Part shown: piece after piece, positions 14,322 to 22,470 of the stretch | How positions within the stretch are numbered: the first letter of the stretch is position 1 | Layout: every line of letters starts with the position of its first letter | NCBI GenBank assembly: GCA_937876465.1 | Contig: CALEHV010000049.1 | Span: 1 to 23,186 of the forward strand | Direction of reading: 5' to 3' | DNA: 23,186 nucleotides | DNA from: an uncultured Bacillota bacterium | GTDB taxonomy: Bacteria > Bacillota_I > Bacilli_A > RFN20 > CAG-826 | The notes under the pieces: model-generated | Seen by the model: only the letters and a program-made list of their open reading frames with translations | What the model was told of the DNA's origin: nothing | The model's database searches: none | Position numbers and translations under genes: made by a program

Positions 14322-15494
14322 ATGAATTACGCTGAATTTTGTCAAATTTTATACCCATTTAGAAACGGAATTAGTTCTCAAAGCCAATTCGTATCTTTAA
14401 TGTTCAAATATGCAGGCTGTACTGAAAAAAGGGCATCAGATACATACAAAGCTCTTTATACTGGGGAACGAGAATTAAGCATAAAGGTAAGACAAACAAT
14501 ACCTTCTTTTAACATCATAAATTCGATTGAGTTTTTTAATAGATTTCTAACTAAAAATGATTTGAGTAGCCTATTTTTAGAATTGAAAATAAATGAAGCA
14601 AAACAAAGTAGACAAGCATTGAATCATACATTAGCATTGGTTTTCAAATCGTTTATCGAAGATGATTCTCCTTCGTTCAATTTTAACAATATTTATAACG
14701 AAATTCTTAATGACCCGGGAGAAAAATATACTCTAGCTCCACAAGGCAGTGATTGGGACTATATAAATGAATTGCAAAACAAATGTCCTATATGCGGAGA
14801 AAATTTAATTGTTCGTTCTGGAGCAGGAACTATAAGAAATTATAAACTAGCATATATTTTTCCTAAAAATTTAGAAGCATTTGATGAAATTAGTTTTACC
14901 ACTATTGCGCCAAAACCGGCAAATCTTGATAGCTACGAGAACACTATTTGTTTATGTAATTCTTGTTTCAATAAATATCAAAATGACAGGGATGAGAATA
15001 CATATTTAAAATTAGTCAAAGCCAAATTAAGTGCTATTAATACCTCAAAAGAAAAAGGCGAAATTGATGAAGTAAGTATAGACGATAGTATCGAGTATGT
15101 ACTGGGCGTATTATCAAACATTAAAACCATTTCAAAATTAACACCACTTGCTTATGATGCATACAAAGTAGATGAAAAAATTCCTCCAACGGAGGACTTT
15201 ACCTTTAATAAAGATGTGAAAGATAACGTAGTCACCTACTATAACTATATTGAAGAATTGCTTGAAAAATATGAGGTAAAAACAAATGGAGGATCAACAA
15301 ATTTAGCTTCTCAAATTAAAACATTAAGCAACATATATATGAAGACACACAGTAAACAAGATGTTGTTGAAATGTTAATAAACGAATTAAATAACAAAGT
15401 TGGTGGCGAAGGCAAATATAGATCAGCTTGCCGCTTAATTGTCCACTATTTTATACAACATTGCGAGGTTCTTACCAATGAGATTCCCGAATAA
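14322..15494 (+). CDS. ABC-3C system zinc-cluster/C-terminal-domain protein (390 aa)
   Basis: First gene of a three-gene conflict system. An N-terminal helical region (1-130) is followed by a treble-clef zinc knuckle with CPIC (155-158) and CNSC (212-215), then a helical C-terminal domain (about 230-390) typical of ABC-three-component (ABC-3C) proteins. The knuckle is laid out like an HNH nuclease: LAYIFP at 176-181 where HNH proteins usually have a His, N207, and a Phe after the last Cys (F216) where a His is usual. The two histidines are missing, so DNA cleavage is doubtful and a sensor or adaptor role is possible. There is no clear ribosome binding site. It overlaps the middle-component gene by 17 bases. 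Assignment rests on motif layout and the two neighbours. Confidence 0.65.
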   Translation: MNYAEFCQILYPFRNGISSQSQFVSLMFKYAGCTEKRASDTYKALYTGERELSIKVRQTIPSFNIINSIEFFNRFLTKNDLSSLFLELKINEAKQSRQALNHTLALVFKSFIEDDSPSFNFNNIYNEILNDPGEKYTLAPQGSDWDYINELQNKCPICGENLIVRSGAGTIRNYKLAYIFPKNLEAFDEISFTTIAPKPANLDSYENTICLCNSCFNKYQNDRDENTYLKLVKAKLSAINTSKEKGEIDEVSIDDSIEYVLGVLSNIKTISKLTPLAYDAYKVDEKIPPTEDFTFNKDVKDNVVTYYNYIEELLEKYEVKTNGGSTNLASQIKTLSNIYMKTHSKQDVVEMLINELNNKVGGEGKYRSACRLIVHYFIQHCEVLTNEIPE

Positions 15495-15705
15495 ATTTAT
15501 TTCTTATAAACAAAGCACATTTGCGATGTTTCCGGTTTTTCTAGAATTGTTGCAAAAAACTGATATGACAGTTATGGAACTCTATGAGAAAGTTAAAAAT
15601 AAAATAGCAAATAATAAAGAATTTATTGATGTTTTAGATTGCCTTTATGCAATGAAGAAAATTGAACTTGATGGGGAGATTTTGCATTATGTTAGTAGAG
15701 ATTAA
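15478..15705 (+). CDS. ABC-3C middle component, MC6-like (75 aa)
   Basis: The short protein begins MRFPNKFISYKQSTFAMFPV and has the pattern of ABC-3C middle component 6: N-terminal P-x-K and a Ser before a hydrophobic helix, then a small helical domain (MTVMELYEKV; FIDVLDCLYAMKKIELDG) ending in a winged beta pair. Middle components link the ATPase to the effector or C-terminal-domain subunit in this class of systems. The ATG (15478) has GAGGTT 8 bases upstream. It overlaps the gene before and the gene after by exactly 17 bases each, so the three are translated as one unit. A longer in-frame start at 15439 lies inside the first gene and is rejected. Confidence 0.75.
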   Translation: MRFPNKFISYKQSTFAMFPVFLELLQKTDMTVMELYEKVKNKIANNKEFIDVLDCLYAMKKIELDGEILHYVSRD

Positions 15706-17344
15706 ATGTGACAAATTTAGAGACGAATCAGGAACAAGAGAACCGTTGTCTTTTCATGCAGGGTTAAATGCTGTGTTAGGCGATTCAAAAGAACATAACT
15801 CTATTGGTAAATCAACCGTTCTTATGATTATTGATTATTGCTTTGGCGGTAAGGATTACGCAGATAAAGAAATTGATACAATCGATAATGTTGGAGACCA
15901 CGAAATATGTTTTGCTTTTGAATTTAATGGAATACGCCACTACTACTCTCGAAGCACAGCTAAATTTGAAAGAAATTTCGTATATGAATGCGATAAAAAC
16001 TATGTGAAAAAATACAAATATCATGTAGATAGTTTTAGAGAACAATTGGCTTCTTTTTACGGAATTAAAAGAGACGATATTACTTTAAGACAACAGGTTG
16101 GTAAATTCTTTAGAATTTATAATAGGAATACACACAATGAATTGCGACCATTAAATTCGGTTTTATATGAGGAAGATAGAGTTGGTATTGAATCTCTTCT
16201 AAAGATGTATAATCTTTTTAATGGAATGGAACAATATAATCAAGAAGTTGAAGATGCCAAAAACGAAAAAATAGCATACGACTATGCGAATAAAATTTCT
16301 GCATCATTAGTTGCAAAAAGCCAAGATGAATATGATGCAAACGTTAAAGAAATAGAAGAGCTCAAAAAAGAATTAACTGATCTTGAAATAGATAATTGTA
16401 AGGGTGCAACTGATACCGATTATGTTCAAGCAGGTGAAAAAAATGAAATTATAATAGAAATCAAAAGGCTCAAAAAACAAAAAAGACAACTTGAGTTAGA
16501 GATAAAGAATCTAAAATTTGATGATGAATATGATGCAAAATCTTTTACTAGAGATTTTCAAGAATTAAGGAAGTTCTTCCCAAATGAGGAATTTAATGAA
16601 TTGTCCCAAATTGATAAATTTCATAAAGATGTTCAAAAAAATATTAAAAAAGATTTTGCTGAAACAAGCGCTGAAAAAGAGGAGTTTTTGTCGTTAATAA
16701 CTGCACAAATTGAAGAGCTAACTAAAAAGCTTGATAACTTTAAAAATACTCCAAATATTTCACAAAAAATTGTAACTAGACACACAGAACTTTCCGAACG
16801 AATTAAAGAATTGGAAACTGCAAATAGAAATTTCGATAACAAAAAACAATATGCTCAAAAATATAAAGACATACAAACAAATTATGAATCTTTGATCAAT
16901 CAAAGGGTGCATACCGTTTGCTCCACCATCAATAAAAGAATGCAAGAAATTAATGTTGAATTCCACGATAAAACTAGGGCTCCAGAATTAGAAATTAAAT
17001 CCTTAAAGGGGTATTCCTTTAATACTCCAATGGACAGCGGAGCCGGAACTCGTTTTAAAGGAGTTGCAATTTTTGATTTAACCGTTTTACAACAAACGCG
17101 ACTTCCTGCTTTTATTCACGATTCAATTATATTCAATAATATGTCTAAGGAATCTAGAAATACTTTAATTAAACTGTATAGTCAACAAACAAACAAACAA
17201 ATTTTTATTGCATATGACCACTACACCGAAAACGAAGAGGCTCAAAGAATATTAGAAGAATGTAAAGTAATAAAACTTTACGATGAACCTAATTGCTTAT
17301 TTGGTAAACAATGGAATAAGACAAAAAAAGAGGAATCCGAATAA
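15689..17344 (+). CDS. ABC-3C ATPase, DUF2326/SMC-like (552 aa)
   Basis: SMC/RecN-like ABC ATPase. The N-terminal half-site has the Walker A GDSKEHNSIGKST (31-43). A long coiled-coil arm follows (about 175-430, rich in Lys/Glu with heptad Leu/Ile). The C-terminal half-site, the DUF2326 region, carries FDLTVLQQTRLPAFIHDS (464-480), where the DUF2326 family has its Walker B-like segment; HDS replaces the usual DE. AYDHYTEN (509-516) is the following switch-like segment. It probably forms a DNA- or complex-sensing motor that triggers the partner proteins during phage infection. GGGGAG lies about 10 bases before the ATG (15689). The longer start at 15662 is rejected. A terminator follows at once. 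Confidence 0.82.
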   Translation: MLVEIKCDKFRDESGTREPLSFHAGLNAVLGDSKEHNSIGKSTVLMIIDYCFGGKDYADKEIDTIDNVGDHEICFAFEFNGIRHYYSRSTAKFERNFVYECDKNYVKKYKYHVDSFREQLASFYGIKRDDITLRQQVGKFFRIYNRNTHNELRPLNSVLYEEDRVGIESLLKMYNLFNGMEQYNQEVEDAKNEKIAYDYANKISASLVAKSQDEYDANVKEIEELKKELTDLEIDNCKGATDTDYVQAGEKNEIIIEIKRLKKQKRQLELEIKNLKFDDEYDAKSFTRDFQELRKFFPNEEFNELSQIDKFHKDVQKNIKKDFAETSAEKEEFLSLITAQIEELTKKLDNFKNTPNISQKIVTRHTELSERIKELETANRNFDNKKQYAQKYKDIQTNYESLINQRVHTVCSTINKRMQEINVEFHDKTRAPELEIKSLKGYSFNTPMDSGAGTRFKGVAIFDLTVLQQTRLPAFIHDSIIFNNMSKESRNTLIKLYSQQTNKQIFIAYDHYTENEEAQRILEECKVIKLYDEPNCLFGKQWNKTKKEESE

Positions 17345-17356
17345 GATCCCTTTTTT
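17323..17356. terminator. Bidirectional terminator between convergent operons
   Basis: AAAAAAGAGGAATC and GATCCCTTTTTT pair with two single-base bulges around a 7-base loop spanning the ATPase stop codon. There is a T-run at the end on both strands, so it can end the ABC-3C transcript (plus) and the McrBC transcript (minus). Confidence 0.7.
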
Positions 17357-17385
17357 ATTAAACTGTGCTTCAATTTTGATTTCTA

Positions 17386-18771
17386 TCAAATAAATATCGA
17401 ATCAATTACCTTAGCCAATTCTAATTTTGTTTTTTGTACATTTGTTTCAAAAACAAATGGAAGCCTTACGGCATAAATATCAATATATGATTCTTTCCCC
17501 TCAACTTTAATTTTTTTCTTCATAAAAGGCATATGAGGTTCAACATCTTCATATCTATAAAGTGGATACAATAAATAAACTTTATTTAGCCCTCGAGAAA
17601 CGGCATATGCGCTAACTTGATATAAATCAGATTGTTTTATGTCATCGTTAAGTTGCTTTTTAATATCTTCAGATCCTTGAAATCTTCTAATTTCTTTATA
17701 TTTTGTGTCTAAAATAAAAAGTCCGTTTTCTTTGTGTTCAACCAAAATATCATGTCGCATTGTGAATGCTTTTCCAAAAGATTCACCAGCATAAACAACA
17801 TCCTCTATTAAGGATTCTTCACTTTCTTGCAAACGAACTTTGGATCCATCTAAATAATTTTTCATGAAACCACCAATAAATCCTTCAAACAAGACTTCTG
17901 TTGGAAATAAAAAACAAAATGATTCATTAGTATCAATGTCAAATGTCGTTGTTTTATTAAGTAGAAACATTTTGCACATGCTTAAAACAATTCTATAGTG
18001 ACTGTGCATTTTTCCTAAACGCACTTTCTCACAGTCTTGAGCAGAGCAAGGAAAATCACCTACTTCATTAAGTTTTCCCAAAATTTTTCTTAATTCTTTT
18101 TGGTTTTCTATAGAAGCATCATTAATTATTAATTTACAAGTTCTTTTAATAATTCTATTAAGTAAGTTATCGAATTCAAATTCTGAAAATTCACATAAAA
18201 ATTTATCCAAAATTCCATTGGGATATTTTTTTGTATAATAATCAACAATATTTACCTTACCTTTAATAGAAGAAAGATCTTCTTCTTTTTCAATATATTG
18301 ATGATATAAACTACGTTCAAAAGCGCTTTTTAGAAATTTGACAAAAAGCGAAATGAACAGTTCTTTTAAATTGCTACAATCACTTGAAGCAGTTTTAATA
18401 TTCAAGTAAGGGTAATCAATCCTGCTACAGTACTCAATCCAATTTACAAGATTTAGCATTAAATGCTTTATATCTAAATCAGACGTATCATAATCATCTT
18501 TATCTAATTTAAAAACTTTAGGAAAAATATTAATTTGGTGACCATTAAATACAATTGTACCAACATAATTATTGGTTCTTATATTTTGGCCGCTTTTAAA
18601 ATCTAAAAATTGCTGTTTAGTTGAAATGTTTTCATCATTAAAAAATGCTGAACGTTGTTCCCAGTTCGATTGTAAAAATGTCAATAAGTCATCTTGTGTT
18701 TCTTGTGATTGCCATTCAAAAGGCAATTTAGACTTTTTAATTAATGATTCTTCAAAACAATTTAATGTCAC
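17386..18771 (-). CDS. mcrC: McrC-type nuclease subunit of a restriction system (461 aa)
   Basis: McrC-family protein. The N-terminal half (1-130; GTIVFNGHQINIFPKVF around 71-87) matches the McrC N-domain that contacts the McrB ring. The C-terminal half is a PD-(D/E)XK nuclease with E296 (VLFEGF), D341 (MRHDILV) and D355/K357 (LFILDTKYKEI), then Q385 in LYQVSAYA. It would stimulate McrB nucleotide hydrolysis and cut DNA. The start is GTG at 18771, one base after the McrB stop, with no ribosome binding site, so expression likely depends on translational coupling to McrB. The catalytic residues are intact. In this context it is best seen as the R2 subunit of an LlaJI-like system. Confidence 0.88.
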   Translation of the reverse strand: MTLNCFEESLIKKSKLPFEWQSQETQDDLLTFLQSNWEQRSAFFNDENISTKQQFLDFKSGQNIRTNNYVGTIVFNGHQINIFPKVFKLDKDDYDTSDLDIKHLMLNLVNWIEYCSRIDYPYLNIKTASSDCSNLKELFISLFVKFLKSAFERSLYHQYIEKEEDLSSIKGKVNIVDYYTKKYPNGILDKFLCEFSEFEFDNLLNRIIKRTCKLIINDASIENQKELRKILGKLNEVGDFPCSAQDCEKVRLGKMHSHYRIVLSMCKMFLLNKTTTFDIDTNESFCFLFPTEVLFEGFIGGFMKNYLDGSKVRLQESEESLIEDVVYAGESFGKAFTMRHDILVEHKENGLFILDTKYKEIRRFQGSEDIKKQLNDDIKQSDLYQVSAYAVSRGLNKVYLLYPLYRYEDVEPHMPFMKKKIKVEGKESYIDIYAVRLPFVFETNVQKTKLELAKVIDSIFI

Positions 18772-18772
18772 G

Positions 18773-20386
18773 TTAGGCAGTCACTTTCTTTTCAATTTTA
18801 ATCCTACTTAATTTATCGTTTTTAGCAATAAAATCGGTACCTTCAAAAACGTCATCCAACAATGATTTCACTTTTTTTGTATCATCAAAGAAATATTCAT
18901 ACAATAACGGAATAATACATCTATTAAAAACATCAGGAATATCATCATTGGTTTTGCCTATCATATAAGCATGTCCAATAAGTAAATCGGAATTATTATC
19001 CAAACGCTCATAGAGCTTATCGTTTAATTTACTTAAAATCATTTTTGGACTTCCACTCAATAACGAGTAATTTACCGGAACTGAGATAAATTGAAATCTT
19101 CTTCTCAACGCAACATCAATCAAAGAAATTGATTTATCAGCAGTATTCATTGTTCCAATAACATATAAATTATTTGGAACTGCAAAATACTCGCCTGATG
19201 GGAGAGTTACACCAATTTCATTAATTTCACCAATTCTTTTATCTTCTTCAAGCAAAGTTATTAATTCGCCTAAGACTTTAGAAATATTAGCTCTATTAAT
19301 TTCATCAATTATTAAAACATAGTTCGAATCAGGATCGCTTTTAGCTTTATCAGCAATCGCTTTAAAAACCCCATCGTGTGGTACAAATTCTAAAACGCCC
19401 CCCACATTCTTAGGTCTTAATCCTTGAATGAAGTCTTCATAGCCATAGCTTTGATGAAATGTTGTAAATGAAATTTTTCCACTCGAAACATATGAGCGAT
19501 ATTTATTCATTAAATCAACTCTCTCTTTAGAAGAAGAACATTCAACTTTAGATAAAAGTTTATCAACTATCGCTACAGCATATTCTGCAGTTGAATAAGT
19601 TTTGCCTGTCCCCGGTGCTCCATATAAAATAAAATTTAAAGGAAATGCTCTAGTACTAGTAGTCATTGGTGAATCACCCTTACTTTCTTCTTTTGCAGGC
19701 ATAATGCCAAAAAGCCATTCAAAAAATGACTTATAAATTTTTAGACCGCAAGAAACTGTATTGTTGTGCTCATTTTTGTCTTTTTCCATGAGCAATGCAT
19801 TATTCAAAAATAAATCTATAGTATTTAAAAGTTCTTTATAGTTAAAAATTTTAAATAATTCTATACCTAAATATTCAGAGGCTTTTCCAACTGCCCAAAT
19901 ATAATTACTTTGAACTTTATCTGAATAATTTGTTCCATCATCTTTTTTTGCTGTTTTTAGCCATTTCTTGTATTCTTCTTTTATCAAATTAGAATCACAA
20001 ACTAAATTAACTTTAGCTGTTGGATCATCGGAATCTAACAATATATGTCTATCTCCACTACCAAACATAGGCATTAACGCGGAATACCTTGTATCCGTTG
20101 GTTTTATTAATTCAACAATATAATTTGGTTTGGTTTTATATATTACCATTAAATCGCCATTTTGATAATCGCCTTCAGCTGACAAGATATGCTTAATTGA
20201 ATTATCGAATCGAGGATCAGTTGCTAAAAGTAAAGCTACTTTTTCAACATGATGAGATGTTTTGCCTTCACATTTTATTTCTTGATGGTCTGCCAAATTA
20301 CCCAAAAAATCTCTCAGTATGTCTTTTGTGTAACTAATTTGCTTATTTATGCATTGTTCATCAATTTTTCTTATGTAAATTTTCAT
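18773..20386 (-). CDS. mcrB: McrB-type AAA+ GTPase with DNA-recognition N-domain (537 aa)
   Basis: The AAA+ motor (about 245-500) has Walker A GAPGTGKT (256-263), Walker B IIDEINRANISK (359-370), and the McrB signature GTMNTADKS (411-419) with ALRRRF (426-431). Residues 1-130 form a beta-rich domain (GDLMVIYKTKPNYIVELIKP) that may be a B3/EcoRII-N-like DNA reader, as reported for the LlaJI.R1 N-domain; that is inference. Residues about 130-225 resemble a small helical DNA-binding domain like phage-integrase SAM-like domains. The start at MKIYIRK (20386) has GAGG 9 bases upstream; an upstream GTG (20401) is less likely. It overlaps the preceding methyltransferase-like gene by 26 bases. Confidence 0.88.
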   Translation of the reverse strand: MKIYIRKIDEQCINKQISYTKDILRDFLGNLADHQEIKCEGKTSHHVEKVALLLATDPRFDNSIKHILSAEGDYQNGDLMVIYKTKPNYIVELIKPTDTRYSALMPMFGSGDRHILLDSDDPTAKVNLVCDSNLIKEEYKKWLKTAKKDDGTNYSDKVQSNYIWAVGKASEYLGIELFKIFNYKELLNTIDLFLNNALLMEKDKNEHNNTVSCGLKIYKSFFEWLFGIMPAKEESKGDSPMTTSTRAFPLNFILYGAPGTGKTYSTAEYAVAIVDKLLSKVECSSSKERVDLMNKYRSYVSSGKISFTTFHQSYGYEDFIQGLRPKNVGGVLEFVPHDGVFKAIADKAKSDPDSNYVLIIDEINRANISKVLGELITLLEEDKRIGEINEIGVTLPSGEYFAVPNNLYVIGTMNTADKSISLIDVALRRRFQFISVPVNYSLLSGSPKMILSKLNDKLYERLDNNSDLLIGHAYMIGKTNDDIPDVFNRCIIPLLYEYFFDDTKKVKSLLDDVFEGTDFIAKNDKLSRIKIEKKVTA

Positions 20387-21107
20387 TTTCAAGCACCTCA
20401 CTCCATTGTTCAGCTATTGCTTTAGCAAATCCTGGAAAAGTCTTACTTCTCCACGTTCTTCTTTCTTCAGCGGTTTTTGTTTTTGTTAATCCGTCAGAGT
20501 ACCATTTTGCAAGTCTTCTACCACTCCCGAATTCTATAAATTCGCCAGGATCGACCACTTTCGTTTCTTTTAACTTAGGAAGATTTTTTAACCACAAACA
20601 TGTTTTTTTAGAAGCTGAGTCTCCAAACTGCCAAGGTTGAACAATTTGGTCTGGTGCTCTGAATCTTGTATTCATAATTCCAACAGGGTTTTCTATAGCA
20701 ATTCTAGGAATATCTGCATTAGCTAGAGCCAAGAAAAAAGCTGCGCCTTCTTCTCTATCTTTTGCTCTATTAGGAAAATTAGGATGTGGCCTTCTTTTTT
20801 CTAATGGTAAGTCTTTATCATCAGGATGATAATACCATTTCGCTCCACTAACTGCTAAAAATGTGCATGGAGGGTGAGCAACCATTAAATCCCATTTTCC
20901 ATTAATTGAAATTTCTACACCTGTTTGAAGCCTTCCACCACAATTTTTTATAACTTCTAGAACATCTTGTTGAAAATGCCACTCTGGATGTCCACCACTA
21001 CATGGCAATAAATCGCAGCTATATGCATTGTAACCAAGCTTACGAAACTCAGTACATACCCTTTGGCTCTCTTCACAAGCAATCAAAATATTAAATTGTT
21101 TTTTCAT
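20361..21107 (-). CDS. Small phage-type cytosine methyltransferase-like protein (248 aa)
   Basis: It begins MKKQFNILIACEESQRVC, a SAM-binding Rossmann strand without the usual FSG. It has CSGGHPEW (36-43), HPPCTFLAVSG (PPC catalytic motif, about 79-89), IAIENPVGIM (ENP, motif VI equivalent) and SKKTCLWLKNLP. This set is typical of a group of short DNA cytosine methyltransferases in phages and mobile elements. It has little room for a target-recognition domain, so its specificity may come from a partner. Its ATG overlaps the stop of the C5 methyltransferase gene (ATGA), and its end overlaps the mcrB start, so it is locked into the operon. It may be the second methyltransferase of an LlaJI/BsuMI-like system. 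Confidence 0.78.
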   Translation of the reverse strand: MKKQFNILIACEESQRVCTEFRKLGYNAYSCDLLPCSGGHPEWHFQQDVLEVIKNCGGRLQTGVEISINGKWDLMVAHPPCTFLAVSGAKWYYHPDDKDLPLEKRRPHPNFPNRAKDREEGAAFFLALANADIPRIAIENPVGIMNTRFRAPDQIVQPWQFGDSASKKTCLWLKNLPKLKETKVVDPGEFIEFGSGRRLAKWYSDGLTKTKTAEERRTWRSKTFPGFAKAIAEQWSEVLENENLHKKN

Positions 21108-22348
21108 TTCGATTCCTCCATCGTCTTTGCAACTGCTAAAGCAATATTTTTAGCAAATAAAACAGGGACAGCATTTCCAATCATTTTAAAACAGTAGGCA
21201 TCGGAGCCAACAAATTCAAAATCGCATGGAAAAGATTGTAACAAAGCCGCTTCTCTCATTGTGATTGATCTCAGCTGAGTTACATCAGGATGAATAAACA
21301 TTAATCCATCTTTATGCAAATGAGCCACAATAGTAGGTGATGGTTTATCCCATTCCAAGCTTCTATATTTGTTATGATTTGTTTGTCTGCCTGTAATTTT
21401 TTTATAATATGCTAACTTCTCATCATTTGGAATATGATTCATATCATTTGTTAGCCATTCTTTAAAAACATTAATGTCTCTAGAATTATGATATCGCGCT
21501 TTATGTAATGTATAAGGATTATTATCAATCAATTCATGTGAAACATTATGTCCGTTTACTTTGCAAGGCTTAGCAAGCGGAACGAATTTAGGCATATTAC
21601 CAATAGCATCTTTAACAGTTGCTTTTTTTGATTTAAGTTTTCTATCAGTTAAAGAATTATACAAATCTTCAACTTTAATTTTAGAATCTCTCCTAACCCC
21701 GAATATAATAACCCTTCTTCTTTCTTGAGGCACCTCAAAGTCAGAAGCAGTAAAAATAGATTTTGGCATATCGCTTGGTTTTCTAATGTCATACCCAATC
21801 GCTTGAAAAGCCTCGTAGATTCTATCAATTACAAATTTATCACCAGGTTTTGCGCTCAAAATGCCAGGTACATTTTCAAAAACAAACAAAGTAGGCTTAA
21901 AATAATCAACTACCTTTACAAAACTTTCGAATAAGTAGTTTCTGTAGTCTTCCTTCATAGAATGTGGGTCTTGAGCTCTTCCAGCTAAAGAGTATGCTTG
22001 GCAAGGTGGGCCACCAATAATTACATCTACTTTTCTTTTTCCCAGTATTCCATTTAGCCCTTTTTTCTGAATTAATTCAGAATTAAATGCACCATAGCTT
22101 TTTATTGTCTCTATGTTCCAATTGCCTTCCAATAGCTCAGCTGTTTTTTGAATATCAAATTGTATAACAGATTCTAATGCGTGTTGTTTAGTGTAGTTCC
22201 ATCTTTTAACTAAGTTATTTCTTAAAGTATCAACCATCGGTTTTTCCCATTCAACATGAGCTACAAAATCAAAAAGTCCGGTTTGAAGAAATCCTTCTGA
22301 TAGTCCCCCGGCACCACTAAACAAATCAATTGCAGTTATTTTTTTCAT
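21104..22348 (-). CDS. C5-cytosine DNA methyltransferase of the restriction-modification operon (414 aa)
   Basis: A full set of C5 methyltransferase motifs: DLFSGAGGLSEGF (I, about 8-20), GGPPCQAYS (IV, catalytic Cys), FENVPG (VI), QERRRVIIFG (VIII), a target-recognition stretch (about 230-350) ending SPTIVAH, and MIGNAVP (X). It should modify the host DNA at the site read by the McrBC-like nuclease encoded downstream. It is unlike the phage C5 enzyme at 1406-2641 in motif wording (FSGIG/SFPCTD against FSGAGG/GGPPCQ), so the two are not recent copies. AAGGA lies 8 bases before the ATG (22348). A 16-bp dyad (22382-22397) lies in the upstream gap. Confidence 0.93.
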   Translation of the reverse strand: MKKITAIDLFSGAGGLSEGFLQTGLFDFVAHVEWEKPMVDTLRNNLVKRWNYTKQHALESVIQFDIQKTAELLEGNWNIETIKSYGAFNSELIQKKGLNGILGKRKVDVIIGGPPCQAYSLAGRAQDPHSMKEDYRNYLFESFVKVVDYFKPTLFVFENVPGILSAKPGDKFVIDRIYEAFQAIGYDIRKPSDMPKSIFTASDFEVPQERRRVIIFGVRRDSKIKVEDLYNSLTDRKLKSKKATVKDAIGNMPKFVPLAKPCKVNGHNVSHELIDNNPYTLHKARYHNSRDINVFKEWLTNDMNHIPNDEKLAYYKKITGRQTNHNKYRSLEWDKPSPTIVAHLHKDGLMFIHPDVTQLRSITMREAALLQSFPCDFEFVGSDAYCFKMIGNAVPVLFAKNIALAVAKTMEESK

Positions 22349-22381
22349 AATATCGTCCTTAATTATATCATAATTACATAT

Positions 22382-22397
22382 TTTCTATTAGTAGAAA
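22382..22397. promoter_or_regulatory. 16-bp dyad upstream of the C5 methyltransferase gene
   Basis: TTTCTA and TAGAAA flank TTAG. The dyad is 34 bases before the methyltransferase start. A TATAAT on the minus strand (22362-22367) follows at close range, but is too near the ATG to leave the ribosome binding site in the transcript. It could be an operator for control of the R-M genes. Confidence 0.4.
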
Positions 22398-22470
22398 TGA
22401 GTAAAATTTTCCAATAAATATATTTTTTAACCCTACTTTTTAATAAGGCTTAATAAAGAAATATTCACAA

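Noticed and set aside
17386..20386. McrBC as a type IV methyl-dependent system
   Set aside because: A complete C5 methyltransferase gene is in the same tightly overlapping operon, which would make a 5mC-targeting nuclease self-harming unless the sites differ; an LlaJI-like reading fits better, though not proven.
22362..22367. TATAAT as promoter of the C5 methyltransferase
   Set aside because: Transcription would start about 7 bases before the ATG and cut away the AAGGA site; no fitting -35 is visible.
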